Positions 1 through 9,344 of a DNA stretch of 64,000 nt are shown here, piece after piece (position 1 is the stretch's first letter; the number at the start of each line of letters is the position of its first letter). Both the position numbers and the translations under genes were made by a program. Origin of the DNA: Chloroflexota bacterium (GTDB taxonomy: Bacteria > Chloroflexota > Anaerolineae > Anaerolineales > UBA4823); the NCBI GenBank assembly GCA_029557965.1, contig JAKQIM010000056.1:1-64000 (forward strand), in the 5' to 3' direction. The notes under the pieces are model-generated. The model had not been told where the DNA came from and did not search any database. It saw only the letters and a program-made list of their open reading frames with translations.

Positions 1-462
1 ACCCTGGGCTCTCTGACCTCAGCGCTCAACATGGAGTATCTGGACACGCTGCTGGCTGAAGCAAATAACACCCCCGTTGAAATGGAGAATACCTGGGTCA
101 TGCTCAAACAAAGCCGCATCCGGCATTGGCTAGAGGCAGTGGGTTACAAGACAGTTGCCTTCGATACCACTTACGATTGGAGTCGTTTATCGGATGCGGC
201 CATTTATTTACGATTGGGCAGTGACGCAGAGATCTTGCAGGGCTTAACCCCGTTCGAAACCATGTTGATCAAAAGCACGGCCGGGCTGATCCTGGCTGAC
301 TCGCAAAGCCGATTACTGAGCAGCCAGTTTGAACAAATCAACTTCCCATACAGCTACTTCATGAGCAGCCAACGCTTCATTTTGTCCTTATTGGAAGATG
401 TCAGCATTGGCCCCGATCACCAAGTCATCCCCGAAACATCACCGGCCTGCCTGGGCCGGTGA
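1..462 (+). CDS. C-terminal part of a sulfatase/alkaline phosphatase-like protein, 5' end outside window, apparently truncated
   Basis: The frame is open from base 1, so the gene starts to the left of the window; the first ATG at 31 is probably internal. The 153 visible residues (for example HWLEAVGYKTVAF and LTPFETMLIKSTAG) resemble the segment that precedes the catalytic part of membrane-anchored sulfatase-like proteins of Chloroflexota. This is a recollection of the family, not a search result. In such proteins a metal-binding phosphatase domain normally follows, but here the frame stops 20-30 residues later, directly before the convergent ABC-F gene. The stop codon lies inside a GC-rich hairpin. 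The gene may therefore be a truncated remnant. Function is not established. Confidence 0.5.
   Translation, partial: TLGSLTSALNMEYLDTLLAEANNTPVEMENTWVMLKQSRIRHWLEAVGYKTVAFDTTYDWSRLSDAAIYLRLGSDAEILQGLTPFETMLIKSTAGLILADSQSRLLSSQFEQINFPYSYFMSSQRFILSLLEDVSIGPDHQVIPETSPACLGR
440..461. terminator. Hairpin at the end of the sulfatase-like frame
   Basis: CACCGGCC (440-447) pairs perfectly with GGCCGGTG (454-461) across a 6-nt loop and contains the stop codon of the upstream gene. There is no clear T-run on either side, so it is at best a weak bidirectional terminator between two convergent genes. Confidence 0.35.
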
Positions 463-484
463 AGCAGCAAAACACGGCCAGCGT

Positions 485-2494
485 TTATTCCGGAGCTGAC
501 ATCTCCTGAAGTTCCCCCCATTCCTCCATTAACTGATCCAGTTCCTTCTGCACGCGCATATATTCGCTGCCCAACTTTTGTACCTTGACCGGGTCGGCAG
601 GTGGGTTTTCGAGCTTGCGGGCCAGAACCGCCTGCTCATCTTCCAGGCCGGCGATCAATCCTTCCACCTCTTTCAAACGCTTGCGGCGGCGTTTCTCATC
701 CAGGCTGAGCCCCGTTTTCTGCAGGGTCACCTTGCTCTTGGATTGAGATTCGGCCAGCCGGGCAGATTCACGCGCCGCCTCTTGTTCAGCCTTATATTGG
801 CTGTAGCTGCCATTGAAGACCCGTAAAGCACCCTGGGGCTCGTCAATCTCCCAAACCTGGGTTGCCAGCGCATCGATCAGGTAGCGATCATGCGATACCA
901 GCAGAATGGTGCCTGCAAAATCAGCCAGCACCTCTTGCAGCACCTCTTGAGAGGGGATATCCAAATGGTTGGTAGGCTCATCCAAGAGCAGAAGGTTAGC
1001 ACCGGTCAGGGCCAGCTTGGCCAAAGCCAGGCGCCCGCGTTCGCCGCCCGAAAGCACGCTGACCGGCTTGAAAACATCATCGCCGGTGAACAAGAAACGT
1101 GCCAGGTAGCGGCGGATATCAGAGAGCAGCATTTGCGGCGCCACGGCATCGATCTCTTGGGCCAGGGTACGCTCAGGGAGCAGGTCTTCGTGCGCCTGGG
1201 CAAAATAACCCACGTTCAAGCTGGCCCCCAGCATTACCTCCCCATCCAGGGGGGGAATCTTTTCAAGGATGGTCTTCAGAAAAGTGGTTTTACCAGCCCC
1301 GTTGGGGCCGATCAAGGCGGCACATTCCAGCCGCCTGAGCTCAATATCTGGGGCCGTGAACAGCAAATTGCCCGGGTAGCCCACCTTCAGGTCGTAGGTG
1401 CGCAGCACCAGCTCGCCGCTGCGCAGGTCGGCCCTCAGATTCAGGTGCAGGTGCGGCGGGCGGCTGGAGGGCAGGGAGAGGGCGCGCACGCGGCGTTCGG
1501 CTTCCTCCACCCCCATCAAACTGGTGGTGGTATCCACCTCTTCGCTCAGTTCTCCCCAGGCCTTGCTCGTCACCGCCTCGATGCCCACCTGCTCGATTGC
1601 CTGCAAGCGGCGCGTCAGGCGGCGCAAACGGCCGCGGGCCTGGGTCACATTTTGGCCCGAAATGTTGCGCTTGATATATTCCATTTCTTTCAGCAGGCGT
1701 TCCTTCTCAGCATCGAAGATCTCCTGCCTGTGATCCCAGCGCTCTTGGCGGGTTTGCACATAAGCCGTGTAGGTGCCGTGATAGACCTCAAAGCCGGCGC
1801 GCGTCATCTCCCAAATGGTATTGACCACGCGATCCAAGAAATACCGGTCATGAGAGACGATCAGTGTGGCCCCCTTCCATTGACTGAGATGTCCTTCCAG
1901 CCATTCCACGGCCTCAATATCCAGGTGGTTGGTGGGCTCATCCAAGATCAACAAATCTGGCTCAGAAAGCAGCAGACGCGCCAGCAAAGCACGTGTACGC
2001 TGTCCGCCTGAAAGATGCGGCAGGGGATAATGGAATTCATCTGTCTTGAAGCCCAGCCCACCCAACACCTGCTGGATGCGGCTGACATAGGTGTACCCGC
2101 CGGCGTGGTCAAATTCGGCCTGCAGCTTGCCATAACGGGCCAAGACCGTCTCGGCCTGGGCAGGGTCAGCCATGTCTGCCTCTAGCTGGGCCAGCTCGGC
2201 CTCTTGCTCACGCAGTTTAGCAAAGGGCTTCAGGCACTCTTCCCACAGGGTATGGGTGGCATCAAACCCGGCCTCTTGAGGCAGGTAACCGATCTGCAAA
2301 CTGCGCGCCCGGGTGACCGTGCCGGCAGAGGCTTCTTCGTAACCTGCCAAGATGCGCAGCAGGGTGGTCTTACCGATTCCATTCGGCCCCACAATGGCCA
2401 CGCGCGCCCGGTGGGGGATGCTCAACGAAATCTTTGAGAAAATATCTACCTGCCCAAACGATTTAGACAGGCCAACAGCAGTGATCAGCGACAT
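485..2494 (-). CDS. ABC-F family ATPase (ribosome-associated type, Uup/EttA-like)
   Basis: A 669-residue soluble protein with two ABC ATPase domains and no membrane segment, as in ABC-F proteins that act on the ribosome. Domain 1 has Walker A GPNGIGKTT (about residue 36), signature LSGGQ and LILDEPTNHLD. Domain 2 has GPNGAGKTT, LSGGE and LLLDEPTNHLD. A charged linker joins the two halves, and the last 80 residues form a predicted coiled coil rich in Lys/Glu, as in Uup-like members. I start at the ATG at 2494 because AGGAAAG lies 7 nt upstream; an in-frame TTG at 2560 would add 22 residues with no family similarity. It is divergent from the LCP gene. Whether it is a translation factor or an antibiotic-protection protein cannot be decided from sequence alone. 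Confidence 0.93.
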   Translation of the reverse strand: MSLITAVGLSKSFGQVDIFSKISLSIPHRARVAIVGPNGIGKTTLLRILAGYEEASAGTVTRARSLQIGYLPQEAGFDATHTLWEECLKPFAKLREQEAELAQLEADMADPAQAETVLARYGKLQAEFDHAGGYTYVSRIQQVLGGLGFKTDEFHYPLPHLSGGQRTRALLARLLLSEPDLLILDEPTNHLDIEAVEWLEGHLSQWKGATLIVSHDRYFLDRVVNTIWEMTRAGFEVYHGTYTAYVQTRQERWDHRQEIFDAEKERLLKEMEYIKRNISGQNVTQARGRLRRLTRRLQAIEQVGIEAVTSKAWGELSEEVDTTTSLMGVEEAERRVRALSLPSSRPPHLHLNLRADLRSGELVLRTYDLKVGYPGNLLFTAPDIELRRLECAALIGPNGAGKTTFLKTILEKIPPLDGEVMLGASLNVGYFAQAHEDLLPERTLAQEIDAVAPQMLLSDIRRYLARFLFTGDDVFKPVSVLSGGERGRLALAKLALTGANLLLLDEPTNHLDIPSQEVLQEVLADFAGTILLVSHDRYLIDALATQVWEIDEPQGALRVFNGSYSQYKAEQEAARESARLAESQSKSKVTLQKTGLSLDEKRRRKRLKEVEGLIAGLEDEQAVLARKLENPPADPVKVQKLGSEYMRVQKELDQLMEEWGELQEMSAPE

Positions 2495-2612
2495 ACCTTG
2501 GCTTTCCTGGAACCAATCAATCTCTTCTAGCGTCTTTCTTTGCAGGCTCAAAACTTGCAACCATAACCAGATACCTATTTTACCCTACCCTGCTCAATCT
2601 ACGCCTCCATGT

Positions 2613-2618
2613 TATAAT
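2613..2618 (+). promoter_or_regulatory. -10 box TATAAT of the first LCP gene, near-leaderless
   Basis: A perfect TATAAT ends 9 nt before the ATG at 2628, so the predicted transcript would have a leader of only 0-3 nt. The -35 (tgctca, 2591-2596) is weak. No Shine-Dalgarno sequence precedes the ATG. Confidence 0.5.
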
Positions 2619-2627
2619 CACGCATCA

Positions 2628-4064
2628 ATGAACGAGAATAAACCTACCAACCCTGATACTGTACGACCGCGCCGCCGCAGAAATTCCATGCCCCCGGTGG
2701 CGTTGGGGCTGTTAATTGCATTCATTATTACGGCCCTGATCACCGGTTACCTCACCTACCTGGCAGTGCGCGAGGCGATTGCCGCGCGCAACCCACTGCC
2801 CACCCAACCTGCCCTTACATTGGTGGATGGCACGCCCAGCACCGCCTCGGCAGATGTCAATCTCAATGTTCCGCTTCAAGCAGCCAGCGGGCCAACCCCA
2901 GAGCCCTGGGATGGCGCCAGCCGCGTGACCGTGCTGATGATGGGCCTGGACTACCGTGATTGGGAAGAGGAAGGCCCCTCCCGCACAGATACCATGATCC
3001 TCTTCACCATGGATCCGGTGGCCCGCACAGCAGGCATCCTCTCCATCCCGCGTGACCTGTGGGTCAGCATTCCTGGCTTCGACTACGGCAAGATCAACAC
3101 CGCCTATTACCTGGGCGAGCTGTATGAGGTTCCAGGAGGCGGGCCAGCCCTGGCGCTCCAGACCGTAGAAGACCTGTTGGGCGTGCCGATCAACTACTAT
3201 GCCCAGGTGGACTTTACGGCTTTCGAGAGCTTCATCGACGAGATTGGGGGCGTTGAGATCGAAATAGCCGAAGAGATGAGCGTGGACCCCATTGGCCCCG
3301 ATAACACCGTGTATCTCAATCCTGGCCTGCAGGTGCTCGACGGTCCCACGGCCCTGGCTTATGCCCGCAACCGCGATACCATTGGCGGCGACTTTGACCG
3401 TGCCCAACGCCAGCAGCAGGTGATCCTGGCTATTCGCAGCAAGATCCTGAACCTGGATATGCTGACCACTTTGATCAGCAAGGCCCCGGTTTTATACAAC
3501 AGCCTTTCGGCGGGCATCAACACCAACCTCAGCCTGCAAGAGATCATCCAACTGGCCTGGCTGGCCCAACAGATCCCAGCCGAAAACATTTCCCGCGGCG
3601 CCATCGGCCCAGATCACGTAACCATCACCATGTCGCCAGATGGTCTTGACATCTTGATGCCCGACCCCGACCTGGTGAGGGCCCTGCGCGATGAGATTTT
3701 TACATCCACGGGTGCGGTCAGCCCGGCGGCTACTGTTGTGGTCGGCGACCCGGCCAAGCTGCGGGCAGACGAGGCAGCTACCGTTTCGGTGCTAAATGCC
3801 ACCACCACGCCCGGCCTGGCAGCATCCACCGCCAATTACCTGGGTGAGCAAGGCATCAACGTCACCATCACCGGCAACGCATCCGAAGTTTCTGCCTCCA
3901 CCATCATAATCGACTACAGCGGCAAACCGTACACCGTTCAATATCTCGTAGAGATGATGAACATTCAATCCAGCAGCATCTTTAATCGCTATGACCCCAA
4001 CAGCGAAGTGGATATTGCCATTTTGCTCGGCGATGATTGGGCTGCTGAGAACCCGATGCCATGA
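2628..4064 (+). CDS. LytR-CpsA-Psr (LCP) family protein with LytR_C domain, copy 1
   Basis: A 478-residue membrane-anchored protein. After an Arg-rich N-terminus, one transmembrane helix (about 26-48) puts the rest outside. The LCP core (about 100-270) shows the family hallmarks RTDTMIL, IPRDLWVSIP and YARNRDTIGGDFDRAQRQQ, whose Arg/Asp residues bind the polyprenyl-pyrophosphate substrate in known members. A LytR_C domain follows (about 385-470: SVLNATTTPGLA to VDIAILLGDDW). LCP enzymes transfer lipid-linked glycopolymers to peptidoglycan or other acceptors. The ATG at 2628 is chosen because it precedes the TM segment and has a TATAAT just upstream; the longer open frame from 2352 overlaps the divergent gene. 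It overlaps the next LCP gene by 4 nt (ATGA). Confidence 0.93.
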   Translation: MNENKPTNPDTVRPRRRRNSMPPVALGLLIAFIITALITGYLTYLAVREAIAARNPLPTQPALTLVDGTPSTASADVNLNVPLQAASGPTPEPWDGASRVTVLMMGLDYRDWEEEGPSRTDTMILFTMDPVARTAGILSIPRDLWVSIPGFDYGKINTAYYLGELYEVPGGGPALALQTVEDLLGVPINYYAQVDFTAFESFIDEIGGVEIEIAEEMSVDPIGPDNTVYLNPGLQVLDGPTALAYARNRDTIGGDFDRAQRQQQVILAIRSKILNLDMLTTLISKAPVLYNSLSAGINTNLSLQEIIQLAWLAQQIPAENISRGAIGPDHVTITMSPDGLDILMPDPDLVRALRDEIFTSTGAVSPAATVVVGDPAKLRADEAATVSVLNATTTPGLAASTANYLGEQGINVTITGNASEVSASTIIIDYSGKPYTVQYLVEMMNIQSSSIFNRYDPNSEVDIAILLGDDWAAENPMP

Positions 4065-5470
4065 GTAAAACCGATATGCGTAAGACACCTCCCCTGCTTA
4101 AAGCAGGCCTCTTGATCCTGTTCCTGGCCGGCGCGGCTTTCTTAGCCTATTTCGCCTATGCCAAATCCCATGACTTTTGGGTATCCTACGATGTCACCGA
4201 CCTGCCCGGGTTGGCCATCGAATACAAACCCACACCCACAGCCAACCTTGAAGGCACCCCTGCCCCCACCGCTGAGCCCACCAAAGCCATCAGCAGCGGG
4301 CCCGAAGCCCTGCCCTGGGATGGCGCCAGCCGGGTGACCGTGCTGCTCATGGGCCTTGATTATCGTGATTGGGAATCGGGCGATGGCCCACCCCGCACCG
4401 ATACGATGATCCTGCTGACCATTGAACCGCTGACGATGAACGCCGGTATGTTGAACATCCCGCGCGACCTGTGGGTCAATATCCCAGATTTCGATTACGG
4501 CCGCATCAACACCGCCTACATGCTGGGAGAAGCTTACCAGGTGCCCGGCGGCGGCCCTGCCCTGGCAATGGCTACCGTTGAAGCCCTGCTGGGTGTGCCG
4601 ATCGACTACTATGCTCAGATCGATTTTTCGGCCTTTGAAGATTTTGTAGACGAACTGGGTGGCATCTCAGTTGACGTTCCGGCTGAGATGAGCGTTGACC
4701 CCATTGGCAACAATAACACGGTCATCTTGCAGCCCGGCCGCCAGGTGATGGACGGCGCAGTGGCCCTGGCTTATGCCCGCGCCCGCCATACCGAAGGCGG
4801 CGATTTCGACCGCGCTGCCCGCACCCGCCAGGTCATCCTGGCCATCCGCGAGCGCATCTTGGGCCGCGGCCTGCCCGATGTGCTCGGGCGCGCCCCTGCC
4901 ATCTACGAAAAGCTGGCAGCCGGCATCCATACGAATATGTCGTTCGAAGATGCCATCCGCCTGGGCCTGCTGGCCCTTGAAGTGCCCGAGGACGAGATCC
5001 GCCAGGGTACCATTGCCCCACCCAACCAGGTGCTGCTGGCCAAGTCTCCCGATGGCACGCAAGATATCCTCAAACCCATCCCCGACCAGATCCGCCTGCT
5101 GCGCGATTACATTTTCGCATCTTCCGATATGGCCAGTCCCTCCAGCCAGGGCCTGGATCTGCAGACCCTGATGCAGACTGAAGCCGCCCGCATCCAGGTG
5201 CTGAACGGGACTTACGTGGAAGGCCTGGCAGCCAGCACCCAATCGTACCTTCAATCCCAGGGCGCCAACGTAACCAGCACGGGCACCGGCGAATATACCA
5301 CCTATACCCGCATCGTCGATTACACCGGCAACCCTTATGCCATGCAGTACCTGGTGGAACTGATGGGCATCACGCCGTACAATATCCGCGTCCAGTATGA
5401 CCCAAGCAGCGATGTGGACGTGGCAGTGGTGCTGGGTGAAGATTGGGCGGCCAACAACCCCATGCCGTAG
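4061..5470 (+). CDS. LytR-CpsA-Psr (LCP) family protein with LytR_C domain, copy 2
   Basis: A 469-residue paralogue of the preceding gene and translationally coupled to it through an ATGA overlap at 4061-4064. It has one N-terminal TM helix (about 12-30), a Pro/Thr-rich spacer (PTPTANLEGTPAPTAEPT), the LCP core (PPRTDTMILL, NIPRDLWVNIP, YARARHTEGGDFDRAARTRQ) and a C-terminal LytR_C domain (RIQVLNGTYVEGLA onwards). Both copies share the entry block PWDGASRVTVLLMGLDYRDW and end in almost the same residues (DWAANNPMP here, DWAAENPMP in copy 1), so they arose by tandem duplication. The likely role is attaching a cell-surface glycan; the two copies may differ in polymer or acceptor. Confidence 0.93.
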   Translation: MSKTDMRKTPPLLKAGLLILFLAGAAFLAYFAYAKSHDFWVSYDVTDLPGLAIEYKPTPTANLEGTPAPTAEPTKAISSGPEALPWDGASRVTVLLMGLDYRDWESGDGPPRTDTMILLTIEPLTMNAGMLNIPRDLWVNIPDFDYGRINTAYMLGEAYQVPGGGPALAMATVEALLGVPIDYYAQIDFSAFEDFVDELGGISVDVPAEMSVDPIGNNNTVILQPGRQVMDGAVALAYARARHTEGGDFDRAARTRQVILAIRERILGRGLPDVLGRAPAIYEKLAAGIHTNMSFEDAIRLGLLALEVPEDEIRQGTIAPPNQVLLAKSPDGTQDILKPIPDQIRLLRDYIFASSDMASPSSQGLDLQTLMQTEAARIQVLNGTYVEGLAASTQSYLQSQGANVTSTGTGEYTTYTRIVDYTGNPYAMQYLVELMGITPYNIRVQYDPSSDVDVAVVLGEDWAANNPMP

Positions 5471-5515
5471 CGGCGATCTCCGTCGCTGCTGCTGTAATCA
5501 TCACGCAACGCGAAT

Positions 5516-7774
5516 GTGGAAGTACTAACCGGCTCTGTCGAGCACATCACTTACTATAACCCCGAAAACGGTTACAGTGTGGTGCGCCTGCAGCCAGACC
5601 AGCGCCGCCTGCCCAACCTGGGGCGCGATGGCCTGGCAACCATCACCGGCAACCTGCCCGAGCTGGCCCCTGGCGAATACCTGCGCCTGCAAGGGAACTG
5701 GACCAACCACCCCAAGCACGGCATGCAGTTCCAGGTTGAGTTGTGCGAACAAACCCTGCCCGCCACCACGGCGGGCATTCGCCGTTATTTGGGCTCTGGG
5801 TTGATCCGCGGCATTGGCCCGCGCCTGGCTGAACGCATTGTAGCCCATTTTGGGGCCAAAACGCTGGAAGCGATTGAAGAACACCCCGAGTTGCTGCGCG
5901 AAGTGCCAGATATTGGCCCCAAGCGCTCGCTTCTGATCGCCCAGGCCTGGGAAGAGCAAAAACAGGTTAAAGAGATCATGCTCTTCTTACACAGCCACGG
6001 CATCAGCACCAACCTGGCGGTCAAGATCTATAAACATTACGGCGACCAGGCCCTGCAAGTGGTGCGCAGCGATCCTTACCGTCTGGCACGCGATATCTAC
6101 GGCATTGGCTTTAAAACAGCCGACCGCATCGCCCAATCCCTGGGCCTGCCCGCAGACCATCCCAGCCGTATCGAGGCCGGGGTGGTCTATGTGCTCAACG
6201 AGATGAGCAACGAGGGGCACGTGTATGCCCCACAGCCAGAGCTTGCTGGAAGGGCAGCCGAGCTGTTGAAAGCCCCTCCCGAGTTGATTCAACCCGCCCT
6301 GCAGCGCCTGGCAGAAGCCGACCGCATTCGCACCGACCAACTGCCCGGCTCACCGCTGCCGCCCATCACTGCTGCCGCCCGCGAAAGCTCGCCCGCTTAC
6401 CCACAGACACCTGCCATTTACCTGACGCCTTTCTTCTTATCAGAGACCAGCCTGGCCCAACGCCTGGCAGCCTTGGCCGCCCACATCCCATCCAGGCTGA
6501 GCGACATGCCGCCTGCCTTTACACCCCTGCATGGGCAGCTTTCTGAAGAACAGCAAGCTGCCATCCGCAGTGCGCTCTCACACCCGGTAAGCGTGCTGAC
6601 CGGCGGGCCTGGCACCGGCAAGACGACAGCCATCCAGGCCCTCATCGCCGCGCTAGAGGCCGCCCACAAACGCTACGCCCTGGCCTCACCCACCGGCCGC
6701 GCCGCCAAGCGGCTGGCCGAGGCCACAGGCCGCCCCGCATCCACCATCCACCGCTTGCTGGGGGTCAGCCCGGCAGAGGGCTTCAAACACAATACAGAGA
6801 ACCCCCTGCCAATTGACCTGCTGGTGGTAGACGAGGCCTCGATGCTCGACCTGATGCTGGCGCATCATCTGCTCAAGGCCATTCCTCCCGGCGCGCACCT
6901 GCTGCTGGTGGGTGACGTGGACCAACTACCCTCGGTGGGTGCAGGCGATGTGCTGCGAGATGTGATAGCCAGCGGTGTGGCCCCGGTTACCCGGCTGAGC
7001 GCCATCTTTCGCCAGGCGGCAGGCTCGCACATCATTACCAACGCCCACCGCATCAACCAGGGCCAATTGCCTGATTTTCCCAGCACGGTCGAAAACCCTG
7101 CCAATGGCCAGATGGCAGATTTCTTCCTCTTCTCGGCTGAGAGCGCCGAGCAAGCAGCAGATTGGGTTGAACAAGTTGTCTGCCAGCGCATCCCGGCCCG
7201 CTTTGGGCTGCACCCGCGCGACCAGGTGCAGGTGCTTTCGCCCATGTACCGTGGGCCGGCCGGTGTCAGCGCGTTGAATGCACGCCTGCAAGCCGTGCTT
7301 AACCCGCCTGCTGCGGCCACAGGCAGCCATCCCACCCCCGAAAAAAGCCTCTTCGGCCAGACTTTCCGCCCTGGTGATAAGGTGATGCAACTTCAGAACA
7401 ATTATGACAAAGAAGTCTTCAATGGAGATATTGGCCTGGTGGCAGGGCTTGACCTGGTGGAACACACCCTGACCATCGATTTTGACAAACGCCTGGTGGT
7501 GTACGATTGGAACGAGGCCGACCAGATCTCACTGGCATATGCCGTTTCGGTACACAAGGCGCAAGGCTCTGAGTTCCCGGCAGTGGTCATCCCCCTGGTG
7601 ACGGCACACTACATGATGCTACAGCGCAACCTGCTCTATACCGCCATCACGCGCGCCAAGAAGCTGTGCGTGCTGGTGGGCAGCCGGAAAGCCATTGCGA
7701 TGGCAGTCAAGAATAATGATATCACCCAGCGTTACACGGCCCTGGACTGGCGGTTGAGGGAACATTATCGCTGA
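5516..7774 (+). CDS. recD2: ATP-dependent RecD2-type DNA helicase
   Basis: A 752-residue SF1B helicase. The N-terminus has the OB-like domain of RecD2 (GSVEHITYYNPENGYSVVRL), followed by helix-hairpin-helix segments (about 95-220: GIGPRLAERI, VPDIGPKRS, YGIGFKTADRI). The motor domain has Walker A GGPGTGKTT (about 362), Walker B VVDEASMLD, motif III GDVDQLPSVGAGDVL, and the C-terminal YAVSVHKAQGSEFPAV and LYTAITRAKKL motifs. RecD2 proteins are 5'-3' helicases in genome maintenance that occur without RecBC. The start is GTG, 45 nt after the LCP gene; no strong ribosome binding site is visible. It is convergent with xylB, with a strong terminator between them. Confidence 0.95.
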   Translation: MEVLTGSVEHITYYNPENGYSVVRLQPDQRRLPNLGRDGLATITGNLPELAPGEYLRLQGNWTNHPKHGMQFQVELCEQTLPATTAGIRRYLGSGLIRGIGPRLAERIVAHFGAKTLEAIEEHPELLREVPDIGPKRSLLIAQAWEEQKQVKEIMLFLHSHGISTNLAVKIYKHYGDQALQVVRSDPYRLARDIYGIGFKTADRIAQSLGLPADHPSRIEAGVVYVLNEMSNEGHVYAPQPELAGRAAELLKAPPELIQPALQRLAEADRIRTDQLPGSPLPPITAAARESSPAYPQTPAIYLTPFFLSETSLAQRLAALAAHIPSRLSDMPPAFTPLHGQLSEEQQAAIRSALSHPVSVLTGGPGTGKTTAIQALIAALEAAHKRYALASPTGRAAKRLAEATGRPASTIHRLLGVSPAEGFKHNTENPLPIDLLVVDEASMLDLMLAHHLLKAIPPGAHLLLVGDVDQLPSVGAGDVLRDVIASGVAPVTRLSAIFRQAAGSHIITNAHRINQGQLPDFPSTVENPANGQMADFFLFSAESAEQAADWVEQVVCQRIPARFGLHPRDQVQVLSPMYRGPAGVSALNARLQAVLNPPAAATGSHPTPEKSLFGQTFRPGDKVMQLQNNYDKEVFNGDIGLVAGLDLVEHTLTIDFDKRLVVYDWNEADQISLAYAVSVHKAQGSEFPAVVIPLVTAHYMMLQRNLLYTAITRAKKLCVLVGSRKAIAMAVKNNDITQRYTALDWRLREHYR

Positions 7775-7785
7775 TACAGCGGTTA

Positions 7786-7832
7786 TTTGGGGATTGTTTT
7801 GGGCGGCATAGCTGCCCAAAACAATCCCCAAA
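7786..7832. terminator. Strong bidirectional terminator between recD2 and xylB
   Basis: A perfect 19-bp inverted repeat: left arm 7786-7804 (TTTGGGGATTGTTTTGGGC), loop 7805-7813, right arm 7814-7832. The T-rich and A-rich arms give U-tracts on both strands, fitting termination of the convergent recD2 and xylose operon transcripts. Confidence 0.85.
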
Positions 7833-7842
7833 CCCCTTAAGG

Positions 7843-9330
7843 CTACATCTTAGCAAAGCTGGGTTTAAGCGCCGGATACAGATCGCGGTACAGCGGGTAC
7901 ACCTGGCGGTAGCGAGCCACACCGGCTTCAGTCGGCTGGGTGCTGCCAGTCACCTGCAGGGTGGCATCGCAGGCCGCAGTTACACTGGGCCATGCGCCCA
8001 CGCCTACCCCAGCCAGCAGGGCAGCCCCAAAAGCAGCCCCCTCGGTAGAATTGACCGTCACCAACTCGCTGTCAAAGATATCTGCCAGGATCTGCCGCCA
8101 GAGGGCTGAACGTGCCCCCCCGCCCGATACCCGCACCTGGTGGATGTGGGCCAGGCCGGCGGCTTTCATCAACTCGAAGGAATCCTTCAACCCAAAGGCC
8201 ACACCTTCCAACACCGATCGGGTGACATGCGCCATGTTGTGGCGCACCGTGAGGCCCACGAAGGCGCCGCGCGCCAGGGGGTCTGGATGGGGCGTGCGCT
8301 CGCCCGTCAGGTAAGGCAAGAAGAAAAGGCCATCACAGCCAGGGTCAACCTGGGCCGCAGGGGCTAACAGATCATCATAAGACCGGCCTGGGGCGAACGT
8401 ATCGCGGTACCAACGCAAAGAGCCCGCCGCCGAAAGCATAACGCCCATCAGGTGCCATTGGTCGGGCACAGCGTGGCAAAAGGCATGCAAGCGCCCTTCG
8501 GGCTCGATGAAGGCCCCACCCGTGGTGGCAAAGACGACCCCACTGGTCCCCAGGGTGAGAGCAACAATGCCTTCACGAATGGCCCCCACACCCACTGCCT
8601 GGGCTGCCTGGTCGCCGCCGCCAGCAACCACAGGAATGCCGGCCCTCAAGCCGGTGGCCTGGGCCGCTACAGGGGTCAGGCGTCCGGTAATTTGCGGGCC
8701 TTCGAAGAGCGGAGGCATCCATGAGCGGGGAATCTCAAGAGCGGCCAAAACCTCATCCGACCAATCCCGATGGCGCAGGTCCATCAACACGGTGCCAGCG
8801 CCATCGGCCTTATCCATAGCAAACTCACCCGTCAGCTTGTAACGAACAAAATCCTTAGGCAGCAGCACGTGTGCCGCCTGTGCATACACTTCGGGCTCAT
8901 TTTCTTTGACCCACAAGATCTTCGGCGCGGTGAAGCCGGTGAGTGCAACGTTGCCGGTGATCTGGATGAAACGCGAGCGCCCCACCCGGCGGTGGATCTC
9001 ATCACATTGAGCCTGGGTGCGCTGGTCATTCCACAAGATGGCGGGGCGCAAAACCACTCCGGCCGCGTCTAAGAGCACCAGGCCGTGCATTTGCCCGGTC
9101 AGACCAATGCCCGCAACCTGGATGGCATTGATCCCGGCTTGTTTTAACACTGCGCCAATGGACTGCTGGGCCCCTACCCACCACAGGTCAGGGTGTTGTT
9201 CACTCCACAAGGGGTGGGGGGTCTCAAAGGGATATTCGCTCGCGGCCACCGCCACCACCGCCCCCGCCGAGTCAATCAGCAGGGCTTTGGTGGCAGTAGT
9301 TGAGACGTCAATACCGATGAAATAGTCCAT
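7843..9330 (-). CDS. xylB: Xylulokinase
   Basis: A 495-residue FGGY-family sugar kinase that phosphorylates D-xylulose to xylulose 5-phosphate. The N-terminus has the phosphate-binding motif GIDVSTTATKALL, then LWSEQHPDLWW, GLTGQMHGLVLLD (substrate-binding MHG) and ILWNDQRTQ, typical of XylB. The C-terminal half has the catalytic region GGGDQAAQAVGVG, the LGTSGVVF segment and the adenine-binding VSGGGARSALWRQILAD. It is the last gene of the minus-strand xyloside operon, 14 nt after xylA. The ribosome binding site is weak (GGTAAG next to the ATG), suggesting coupled translation from xylA. Confidence 0.96.
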   Translation of the reverse strand: MDYFIGIDVSTTATKALLIDSAGAVVAVAASEYPFETPHPLWSEQHPDLWWVGAQQSIGAVLKQAGINAIQVAGIGLTGQMHGLVLLDAAGVVLRPAILWNDQRTQAQCDEIHRRVGRSRFIQITGNVALTGFTAPKILWVKENEPEVYAQAAHVLLPKDFVRYKLTGEFAMDKADGAGTVLMDLRHRDWSDEVLAALEIPRSWMPPLFEGPQITGRLTPVAAQATGLRAGIPVVAGGGDQAAQAVGVGAIREGIVALTLGTSGVVFATTGGAFIEPEGRLHAFCHAVPDQWHLMGVMLSAAGSLRWYRDTFAPGRSYDDLLAPAAQVDPGCDGLFFLPYLTGERTPHPDPLARGAFVGLTVRHNMAHVTRSVLEGVAFGLKDSFELMKAAGLAHIHQVRVSGGGARSALWRQILADIFDSELVTVNSTEGAAFGAALLAGVGVGAWPSVTAACDATLQVTGSTQPTEAGVARYRQVYPLYRDLYPALKPSFAKM

Positions 9331-9344
9331 CTTACCAACCTGTA

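Noticed and set aside
890-2011. 373-codon plus-strand frame antisense to the ABC-F gene
   Set aside because: Lies entirely opposite a gene with complete ABC motifs; its His/Gln-rich composition is what the complement of that gene gives.
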